Source: Pseudomonadota bacterium (GTDB lineage: Bacteria; Pseudomonadota; Alphaproteobacteria; Thalassobaculales; Thalassobaculaceae). Taken from it: a stretch of DNA of 8,179 nucleotides. A program made the translations under genes and the position numbers. The notes below the pieces were generated by a model. That model saw only the letters and a program-made list of their open reading frames with translations, was not told where the DNA came from and ran no database searches. The stretch covers positions 1 to 8,179 of the forward strand of contig JAQBUJ010000117.1 in the NCBI GenBank assembly GCA_027623845.1. The letters run 5' to 3'. This document shows positions 1-5,668 of this stretch, one piece after another. Numbering within the stretch: the first letter of the stretch is position 1; the number at the start of each line of letters is the position of its first letter.

Positions 1-1344
1 CTGAACAGCCTCGGCGCCCATGTGACCGATCAGCAGGCCTATGCCGAACATGCCCGCCAGTTGATCACTGATCTTGATCTGGAGCTCGGTGAAGACGGTC
101 TGTCGGACGATGACCCAAGCGATTCGCAGGACGACAGCGACGGCGGCGATTCCGATGAGATGAACGATTCCGGCACCAGCGGCACCAGTGAAGATGGTGA
201 CGAGTCGGAGATGATCCCGTCGGAGATGGAAGCCGGAGACGAGTCCGCCGACGGCGAGGACGGCGAGGATATGGACATGGAGCCGGGCGGCGGCGACGAA
301 GAGCCGGCCAATCCCGGCACGCCGCCGATGTTCCACAATTCCGACGATGCGCGCAGCGCCGCCTACCGAGCCTTCACGACGGAATATGATGAGGTGGTTC
401 CCGCCGCCGAGCTTTGCGACGCCTCCGAACTGACCCGGCTGAGGGCGCTGCTCGACCAGCAACTGAATCACCTGCAAGGCCTAATTGGTAAGTTGGCCAA
501 CCGGCTACAGCGTAAACTGTTGGCCAAGCAGAACCGCTCTTGGTTGTTCGATCTCGACGAGGGGGTGCTCGATGCCGGACGGCTGTCGCGTGTCGTTACC
601 CAGCCCTTGTTCCCGCTGTCGTTCAAGATCGAGAAGGATACCGAGTTCCGCGACACGGTGGTCTCGCTGCTGATCGATAATTCCGGCTCGATGCGGGGCC
701 GACCGATCACCATAGCCGCGATGAGCGCCGATATCCTGGCCCGCACCTTAGAACGCTGCGGGGTCAAGGTTGAGATTCTTGGCTTCACCACCCGGGCCTG
801 GAAGGGTGGTTCGGCGCGCGAAAAATGGATCAGCGGCGGTAAGCCGCAGAATCCCGGGCGCCTCAACGATCTTCGGCACATTGTCTACAAATCAGCGGAC
901 GCCCCATGGCGTCATGCGAGAAAATCGTTGGGGCTGATGTTGCGCGAAGGGATCCTGAAAGAGAACATCGACGGCGAAGCGCTCCTGTGGGCCCATCAGC
1001 GTCTGCTTGCTCGTCCCGAAGAGCGGAAAATCCTGATGGTTATTTCCGATGGCGCGCCGGTGGACGATTCGACCTTGTCGGTCAATCCGGGCAACTATCT
1101 GGAAAAGCATCTGCGTGAGGCGATCCAGTACATTGAGAACCGCTCTCCGGTGGAATTGGCGGCGATCGGCATCGGCCATGATGTCACACGCTATTATCGC
1201 CGTGCGGTGACCATCGTCGACGCCGAGCAATTGGGTGGCACGATGATGAACCAGCTTGCTGATCTGTTCGATGAGGATGATGGTGACAAAAGCCCGCGCG
1301 GCCGGCGCAAACGGGCATCAGCCGGCAATAGCCTCGGTCGATAA
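1..1344 (+). CDS. cobT: Cobaltochelatase subunit CobT, C-terminal part (5' end outside window)
   Basis: CobT is a subunit of the ATP-dependent CobN-CobS-CobT cobaltochelatase, which inserts cobalt into hydrogenobyrinic acid a,c-diamide in the aerobic B12 pathway. It acts in the cytosol with the AAA+ partner CobS. The frame is open from base 1, and the codons before the GTG at 22 read on as LNSLGAH, so the true start lies upstream. About 447 codons are seen; the family is usually around 600-640. In window codon numbering, a short N-terminal segment is followed by a very acidic Asp/Glu/Ser/Gly linker (about codons 28-106), then a C-terminal VWA/integrin-I-like domain. That domain has a MIDAS motif DNSGSMRG starting at codon 226, the stretch LGFTTRAW, and VISDGAP with Asp at codon 350. 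The acidic linker and MIDAS domain are typical of CobT. The stop (TAA, 1342-1344) is 9 bases from the stop of the convergent permease gene. cobS would be expected upstream but is not visible. Confidence 0.95.
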   Translation: MNSLGAHVTDQQAYAEHARQLITDLDLELGEDGLSDDDPSDSQDDSDGGDSDEMNDSGTSGTSEDGDESEMIPSEMEAGDESADGEDGEDMDMEPGGGDEEPANPGTPPMFHNSDDARSAAYRAFTTEYDEVVPAAELCDASELTRLRALLDQQLNHLQGLIGKLANRLQRKLLAKQNRSWLFDLDEGVLDAGRLSRVVTQPLFPLSFKIEKDTEFRDTVVSLLIDNSGSMRGRPITIAAMSADILARTLERCGVKVEILGFTTRAWKGGSAREKWISGGKPQNPGRLNDLRHIVYKSADAPWRHARKSLGLMLREGILKENIDGEALLWAHQRLLARPEERKILMVISDGAPVDDSTLSVNPGNYLEKHLREAIQYIENRSPVELAAIGIGHDVTRYYRRAVTIVDAEQLGGTMMNQLADLFDEDDGDKSPRGRRKRASAGNSLGR

Positions 1345-1353
1345 ACCGGCTGG

Positions 1354-3084
1354 TTACCCGGCGGCGGAATGGTCCTGATCCCGGTTGGCTGAGATCATGT
1401 GATTGAGCAGGATCACCGGCACAATTCCGGCGACGACGATCGTCAGAGCGGCAAGCGAACATTCCTCCAGCAACTCATCCGAGGCGTATTGGTAGACGAA
1501 GGTCGCCAAGGTGTCGAAATTGAACGGTCGCAGGATCAGAGTCGCCGGCAGTTCCTTCATCGTATCGACGAACACCAGCACCGCACCGGTCAGCACGCTG
1601 CCGCGGATCAATGGCAGGTGCACCCGCAAAAGGGTCGCCAAGGGGCCTTGGCCCAACGTGCGGGCGGCCATGTCGACATTTGGCGTCACTTTGCCAAGCC
1701 CTGATTCAGCCGCTCCCAGCGAAACCGTCAGGAACCGCACGACATAGGCGATCATCAGCGCGCCGATGCTGCCGCTGATCAACAAGCCGGTGGAAATCCC
1801 GAAACTGCGGCGCATGAAAGCGTCCACCGCGTTGTCAAAGGCGCCGATCGGCAACAATACGCCGATGGCGATGGCGACACCGGGCAGGGCATAGCCGACA
1901 TTGGCCCAGCGCACGGTGCCACGAACCAGGACCGTCGGACACAATCGCTGCGCATAAGCTAAAAAGACCCCGATCACCAAAGTTATGGCGGCCGCCGATG
2001 AGGCGAGCAGCACGCTATTGCCGCTATGGGATAAATAGGCGGCGGTGCTCTCGTCGCCGAACCCGACGGCGGCTAGCCGGCGGGTCGCGTAAATAACCAA
2101 AACCAAGGCGGGCGCCGCGAAACCCAAGACGATCGGCACCGCACAGCAGATCATCGCCAGACCAGCGCGCCAGCCGCCAAGCTGGAAGCCCGGCGAAGTT
2201 TTGTGACGCGTGGTGGTGCCGTGGAACCTCTGCCGGCGGCGCGACAGCCGCTCCAGCCAGATCACCAGGATGACGAACCCAAGCAATACCAAGGCGATTT
2301 GCGCCGCGCCTCCTGGATTGCCCATACCAAACCACACGTCAAAAACCCCGGCGGTGAGCGTGCGTACCGCGAAATAATCGACGATGCCAAAATCATTCAA
2401 TGTTTCCATCAGCGCCAGCATCACGCCGACAACGATGGCTGGACGCGCCAATGGCAACGCGACCGAGACAAAACTCTCCAATGGCGTTCGGCCAAGGGTT
2501 CGGCTGACCTCCAGGGCGCAAACCGATTGCTCCAGGAACGCGGCCCGGGCCAGCAGATACACATAAGGATAGAGCACCAGGGTCAGCACGGTGATGGCGC
2601 CGCCGTCACTGCGGATCGCCGGAAACCAATAGTTGCTGGAATTCTCCCAGCCAAACGTCGCCCGCAACACTGTTTGCACCGGACCGGCATATTCCAGGAG
2701 ATCGGTATAGGTATAAGCGACCACATAAGCCGGCATCGCCATTGGCAGCACCAGCAGCCAAGCGAACAGTTTATGGCCCGGGAAGCGGCACATCGCGACC
2801 AACCAGGCGGTCCCGGTCCCGATGACCGCCACACCGACGCCAACGCCGGTCATGATCATCAGCGTCGTGACGATGTATCCCGGCAATACCGTCGCCGCCA
2901 AATGCCCCCAAATATTCTCGGTCGGAAACAGCGCGATCCAGACGATCGCTAGAACCGGCAGCGCGATGAAGGCCGCCGTTAGGACGGCGCCTATAGTCCA
3001 GATTGCCCCCGCCCCGGCGACCGACGCACGGATCGGCCCCTCGGAGAAAGGCCGATTGGATACGGTGGTTTCCATTCCTGCCAA
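1354..3084 (-). CDS. fbpB: Ferric iron ABC transporter permease, fused two-domain type (FbpB/SfuB-like)
   Basis: This is an inner-membrane permease of an iron(III) ABC importer. The 576-residue protein is a duplication of two MetI-type permease halves with many hydrophobic segments (about 12 by eye); the first runs from about residue 27. Each half has the cytoplasmic EAA-type loop that contacts the ATPase: around residues 190-215 (LEVSRTLGRTPLESF, then LPLARPAIV) and around 472-497 (DMAARTLGQGPLATLL, then LPLIRGSVL). The fused length and the 'RTLG...LP' loops fit the FbpB/SfuB iron family better than single-domain permeases. The chosen start is TTG at 3084-3082, because GGAG lies 7 bases before it. 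An in-frame ATG at 3075-3073 would have a purine-rich AGGA directly against it with no spacer. It follows the iron-binding protein gene by 20 bases, so the two are co-transcribed. No ATP-binding (fbpC) gene follows; the next gene is convergent cobT. Substrate assignment rests on family resemblance and on Fur-like sites upstream of the operon. Confidence 0.9.
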   Translation of the reverse strand: MAGMETTVSNRPFSEGPIRASVAGAGAIWTIGAVLTAAFIALPVLAIVWIALFPTENIWGHLAATVLPGYIVTTLMIMTGVGVGVAVIGTGTAWLVAMCRFPGHKLFAWLLVLPMAMPAYVVAYTYTDLLEYAGPVQTVLRATFGWENSSNYWFPAIRSDGGAITVLTLVLYPYVYLLARAAFLEQSVCALEVSRTLGRTPLESFVSVALPLARPAIVVGVMLALMETLNDFGIVDYFAVRTLTAGVFDVWFGMGNPGGAAQIALVLLGFVILVIWLERLSRRRQRFHGTTTRHKTSPGFQLGGWRAGLAMICCAVPIVLGFAAPALVLVIYATRRLAAVGFGDESTAAYLSHSGNSVLLASSAAAITLVIGVFLAYAQRLCPTVLVRGTVRWANVGYALPGVAIAIGVLLPIGAFDNAVDAFMRRSFGISTGLLISGSIGALMIAYVVRFLTVSLGAAESGLGKVTPNVDMAARTLGQGPLATLLRVHLPLIRGSVLTGAVLVFVDTMKELPATLILRPFNFDTLATFVYQYASDELLEECSLAALTIVVAGIVPVILLNHMISANRDQDHSAAG

Positions 3085-3091
3085 GGCGTTA

Positions 3092-3095
3092 CTCC
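3092..3095 (-). promoter_or_regulatory. Ribosome binding site deciding the TTG start of the permease gene
   Basis: On the minus strand GGAG occupies these bases, 7 bases before a TTG codon at 3084-3082. The next in-frame ATG (3075-3073) would be 16 bases from this site, too far for good use. This favours TTG initiation, adding three residues (M-A-G) before the ATG-encoded Met. Confidence 0.55.
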
Positions 3096-3104
3096 GCCGC
3101 TCGT

Positions 3105-4160
3105 TTAACCGTCGAAGCCGACACGATCGACCATTCGGGCGGCGGCGGCGCGCAGTTCAGCCAGCGCCGAAATATTCAGCTCGTCCGACTTGAAGACCCC
3201 CCATGCCTTAACTTGCGGCAGCCAAGGGACGCCGGGTTTTACCGGATACTCATAATTCTGTTCGGCATAGAGCGTCTGGCCCGGCCCGGCCAGGAACTCC
3301 ATAAGCTGGATTGCGTTGGCCTTGTTCGGCGCCGCTTTGGTTAGCGCCACGCCGGAAATGTTCACATGCGTGCCGCGACCCGCCTGGTTTGGAAAGACCA
3401 GATAGACGGACCCGGCCCAGGCCCGCTGGTCTTCTTTTTCCAGCATCTTGCCGTAGTAATAGTGATTGCCGATGGCGACATCGCATTCGCCGGCATGGAT
3501 CGCTTTGACCTGAGCCCGGTCATTGCCTTGAGGGCGGCGGGCCAGGTTGGCCTTCACGCCGGCCAGCCATTTCTCAGCTTCGGCTTCACCATGATGGGCA
3601 ATCATTGAGGCGATCAGAGCCAGATTGTAGGAATTCTTGCCGCTGCGCGTGCAAATCCGGCCTCGCCATTTGAGGTCCGCGAGATCCTCGTAACGTTTGA
3701 TTTCGCCTGGTTGCACCCGGTCCTTCGAGACGTAAAGGATACGGACACGGGTGGTCATACCGTACCAATGGCCCTCGGGATGCCGATAGGTTGTCGGGAT
3801 CGCCGCGCTCAACACGGAGCTGCTGACGGCCTGGGTTACGCCCGCGTCGTAGGCATCCTGGAGCCGGCCAACATCCACGGTGAACAGCAAATCCGCCGGG
3901 CTGTTGGCGCCTTCGGACTTTAACCGCTGGACCAGACCCTTCTTCGCGAAAACCACGTTGACCTTGATTCCGGTTTCCTGGGTGAAGGCATCGAAAAGCG
4001 GCTTCACCAGGAAAGACTGCCGGAGCGAATAAACGTTGACCTCGCTGGAACCCGCGCTGCTGAGCGTTGCGCCCGAGACTGTTGCGGCCAAGACCGTCGC
4101 CACCACACACGATCCAAGCAGGCCTCTCGACCAATGTCGTCTCAAACCCGCCTCCCTCAT
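3105..4160 (-). CDS. fbpA: Periplasmic ferric-iron-binding protein of an ABC importer (FbpA/FutA-like)
   Basis: This is the extracytoplasmic solute-binding protein that captures Fe(III) and hands it to the permease. The 351 residues start with an Arg-rich n-region and a hydrophobic stretch (about residues 13-31, LLGSCVVATVLAATVSGA), consistent with a Sec signal peptide cleaved near residue 31. The mature part opens with VNVYSLRQ (residues 41-48), a typical first strand of this family. It continues with WYGMTTRVRILYVSKD and the Tyr cluster HYYYGKM at 233-239; in characterised FbpA/FutA proteins tyrosines at this place bind iron. Near the C-terminus are FLAGPGQTLYAEQNYEYPV and a final helix region. 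The ATG at 4160-4158 has only a weak upstream Shine-Dalgarno (GGAA about 10 bases away). GGGAGG inside the first codons lies 5 bases before a TTG at 4145-4143, so a start five codons later is possible; the signal peptide survives either way. Two Fur-like boxes upstream predict iron repression. Confidence 0.92.
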   Translation of the reverse strand: MREAGLRRHWSRGLLGSCVVATVLAATVSGATLSSAGSSEVNVYSLRQSFLVKPLFDAFTQETGIKVNVVFAKKGLVQRLKSEGANSPADLLFTVDVGRLQDAYDAGVTQAVSSSVLSAAIPTTYRHPEGHWYGMTTRVRILYVSKDRVQPGEIKRYEDLADLKWRGRICTRSGKNSYNLALIASMIAHHGEAEAEKWLAGVKANLARRPQGNDRAQVKAIHAGECDVAIGNHYYYGKMLEKEDQRAWAGSVYLVFPNQAGRGTHVNISGVALTKAAPNKANAIQLMEFLAGPGQTLYAEQNYEYPVKPGVPWLPQVKAWGVFKSDELNISALAELRAAAARMVDRVGFDG

Positions 4161-4176
4161 CTCATCGTTCCGTTAT

Positions 4177-4191
4177 TGAGAATGATTCGCA
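4177..4191. promoter_or_regulatory. Fur-like operator 1 (proximal to fbpA start)
   Basis: TGAGAATGATTCGCA has the 7-1-7 inverted-repeat form of a Fur box, with one mismatch between arms. It matches the classical TGATAATnATTATCA form at most positions. It lies 17 bases before the fbpA ATG and just downstream of the likely transcription start, a place where bound Fur would block transcription. Iron control is inferred. Other Fur-superfamily regulators (Irr, Zur, Mur) bind related AT-rich palindromes and cannot be excluded by eye. Confidence 0.7.
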
Positions 4192-4201
4192 ATTGAGAGC
4201 T

Positions 4202-4230
4202 TTTGTGCCGCAGGGGCCGAAGACTGTCAA
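4202..4230 (-). promoter_or_regulatory. Candidate sigma70-type promoter of the fbpA-fbpB operon
   Basis: On the minus strand a perfect -35 hexamer TTGACA (4230-4225) is followed after 17 bases by CACAAA (4207-4202), a weak -10. The start of transcription would be about 4195, giving a leader near 35 bases. The two Fur-like palindromes flank this promoter on both sides, which supports the placement. The -10 match is poor, so the exact element is uncertain. Confidence 0.45.
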
Positions 4231-4236
4231 GAAAAA

Positions 4237-4251
4237 TGCGAATCATTCGCA
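4237..4251. promoter_or_regulatory. Fur-like operator 2 (upstream of the fbpA promoter)
   Basis: TGCGAATCATTCGCA is a perfect 7-1-7 inverted repeat around one central base. Its arms match the ATTCGCA arm of operator 1, so the same regulator probably binds both. Centre-to-centre spacing is 60 bases. It sits just upstream of the candidate -35 of the iron operon and about 30 bases upstream of the candidate -35 of the divergent cobW operon. Confidence 0.75.
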
Positions 4252-4281
4252 ATACGAAAAATCGCGTTTCAATCGCTATCC

Positions 4282-4310
4282 TTGACACCAACCCCACATG
4301 CCCCGACAAA
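4282..4310 (+). promoter_or_regulatory. Tentative promoter of the cobW-cobN operon
   Basis: A perfect TTGACA at 4282-4287 is followed by a 17-base spacer and GACAAA at 4305-4310, a poor -10. It would start transcription near 4316-4318, which is on or just inside the first paired strand of the riboswitch (4315). That is uncomfortably close and argues against the exact -10. An alternative -10 is TATCCT at 4277-4282, but it has no good -35. The promoter must lie between the iron-operon promoter and the aptamer, so one of these is likely. Confidence 0.3.
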
Positions 4311-4314
4311 CAGC

Positions 4315-4511
4315 CATCGATGGTTCCCCGATGGGGATGAAAAGGGAACGCGGAAGGTGCTGCATCACATGTGCACCCAACTGCGGCTGCCCCCGCAACT
4401 GTGAGCGGCGAGCGTCGGTCCCTACACGCCACTGGGCAAGCCGAGTAATCGGCCCCCGGGAAGGCGGGACCGCCCGCACTGACCCGCGAGCCAGGAGACC
4501 TGCCGTCGATG
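4315..4511 (+). promoter_or_regulatory. Cobalamin riboswitch (aptamer) upstream of cobW-cobN
   Basis: This is an RNA leader that binds a cobalamin and lowers expression of the genes after it. The conserved core is easily read: GATGAAAAGGGAAC (4337-4350), GCTGCCCCCGCAACTGTGAG (4386-4405) followed by CGGCGAGC, CCACTGGG (4429-4436), GGGAAGGCGGG (4458-4468), CTGACCCGCGAG (4479-4490), and the B12 box GCCAGGAGACCTGCC (4490-4504). A closing stem is visible as CATCGA (4315-4320) with TCGATG (4506-4511). A peripheral hairpin GGTGC (4356-4360) with GCACC (4373-4377) also fits. The orientation and the downstream cobW-cobN genes agree with this call. Edges are set by the closing stem. Confidence 0.95.
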
Positions 4512-4603
4512 TCGTCGCCAGTTCGGGCACGGGGTGCTGTCGGAACGCGGGTCCTCCGTTTGGTGACGACTGAGCGTAATCGCTTGGCCTCGGGAGGGAC
4601 CGC
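4511..4603 (+). promoter_or_regulatory. Probable riboswitch expression platform with Shine-Dalgarno masking
   Basis: This is the leader between the aptamer and the cobW ATG. GTCGTCGCCA (4511-4520) can pair with TGGTGACGAC (4561-4570), ten pairs including one G-U. In its loop, GCGGGTCCTCCG (4547-4558) can pair with 4591-4603, which contains the cobW ribosome binding site GGGAGGGA (4592-4599), through GCGG/CCGC and two UCC/GGA blocks with small bulges. The two foldings compete, so this fits translational control. No run of U follows a hairpin, so a terminator mechanism is not supported. The pairings are seen by eye; their use as a switch is inference. Confidence 0.5.
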
Positions 4604-5656
4604 ATGAGCAACGATATTTATCACCACCCATCCAAGAAAATTCCGGCGACAGTCATCACCGGATTTCTCGGTTCCGGCAAAACCAGCCTGATTCAGCATT
4701 TGATCGCAACCGCCAATGGCCGCCGACTCGCCTTCATCATCAACGAGTTCGGCGACCTCGGCGTCGACCGCGAGTTGTTATTGGGCTGCGGTATGGAGGA
4801 TTGTACCGACGACGATGTCGTGGAACTCGCCAACGGCTGTATCTGTTGCACGGTCGCGGATGATTTCCTGCCGACCATGCGGGCGTTGCTGGACCGGGAC
4901 GACCCGCCAGACCACATCATTATCGAGACTTCCGGCTTGGCGCTGCCGAAGCCGCTTCTCAAAGCCTTTGCCTGGCCCGAGGTGCGCACCCGCACCACGG
5001 TCGACGGGGTGATCGCTGTCGTCGATGCCTCGGCTGTCGCCGCCGGCCGTTTCGCCACCGATCCCGATGCGGTGCAGGCACAACGCGAGGCCGACGACTC
5101 CCTCGATCATGAAAGCCCGCTTGAGGAATTGTTCGAGGAGCAGGTGCAATGCGCCGACATGGTCGTGCTCAACAAGACGGACTGCGTGGATGCCGGTGAT
5201 TGGAGCGATATTGACGCCATGGTTGCCCGCCATCTGCGGCCAGCGGTGAAAACCCTGCGCTCCAGCCATGGCAAGATCGACGCCTCGGTCCTGCTCGGCC
5301 TTGGAATGGAGGCGGAGTCGGACCTGGACAGCCGGCCTTCGCACCATGACGACGGACAGGAACACGATCATGAGGATTTCGAAAGCTTCGTCATCGACCT
5401 CGGCGAATCCGAGGATCCGGACGGGCTATTGGCGCGGCTGGAGCGGGTGATCGTCGAGCACGATATTCTGCGGGTAAAAGGGTTTCTGGCGGTTCCCGGC
5501 AAGTCGATGCGTCTGGCGATCCAGGCGGTAGGCAGTCGGATCCAACGTTATTTTGATCGGGATTGGACGGCCAACGACACCCGATCCTCCCGCCTGGTCA
5601 TCATCGGGCAGAACGGGTTGGATCAAGCGCGTATTTCCGCTGCACTGCGTGGTTGA
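4604..5656 (+). CDS. cobW: Cobalamin biosynthesis GTPase CobW
   Basis: CobW is a G3E-family P-loop GTPase (with UreG, HypB, MeaB) thought to bind and deliver cobalt for the cobaltochelatase step. The 350 residues match the usual CobW length. Seen motifs: Walker A GFLGSGKT at 20-27; INEFGDLGVD after it; the CxCC-type metal motif GCICC at 78-82; IIIETSGLALP; NKTD guanine-specificity motif at 190-193; a His/Asp-rich loop at 247-257 (HH, then H254 and H256) before the C-terminal CobW_C domain (about 265-350). The ATG at 4604 follows GGAGG by 6 bases. COG0523 proteins can also serve zinc, but the cobalamin riboswitch in front and cobN 12 bases behind make the cobalt role by far the best reading. 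It is expected to be repressed by cobalamin together with cobN. Confidence 0.95.
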   Translation: MSNDIYHHPSKKIPATVITGFLGSGKTSLIQHLIATANGRRLAFIINEFGDLGVDRELLLGCGMEDCTDDDVVELANGCICCTVADDFLPTMRALLDRDDPPDHIIIETSGLALPKPLLKAFAWPEVRTRTTVDGVIAVVDASAVAAGRFATDPDAVQAQREADDSLDHESPLEELFEEQVQCADMVVLNKTDCVDAGDWSDIDAMVARHLRPAVKTLRSSHGKIDASVLLGLGMEAESDLDSRPSHHDDGQEHDHEDFESFVIDLGESEDPDGLLARLERVIVEHDILRVKGFLAVPGKSMRLAIQAVGSRIQRYFDRDWTANDTRSSRLVIIGQNGLDQARISAALRG

Positions 5657-5668
5657 CGAGGGCGCCGA

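Noticed and set aside
22..24. GTG at 22 as the start of cobT
   Set aside because: The frame is open back to base 1 with family-like residues, and the remaining length is far below that of CobT, so the gene begins before the window.
1292..1316. GCCCG...CGGGC inverted repeat as a cobT terminator
   Set aside because: It lies inside the cobT coding region and is not followed by a T-run; such short GC repeats are expected by chance here.
2203..2952. Plus-strand open frame of 249 codons opposite the permease gene
   Set aside because: The translation is rich in Gln, Arg, His and Asp, as expected for the complement of a hydrophobic membrane protein.
4155..4165. Upstream ATG (4165-4163) as the fbpA start
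   Set aside because: It is out of frame and reaches a stop at its third codon (ATG AGA TGA).
4157..4699. Minus-strand open frame crossing the control region and the cobW start
   Set aside because: It runs antisense through the riboswitch and Fur boxes, shows no family resemblance and has no believable start context.
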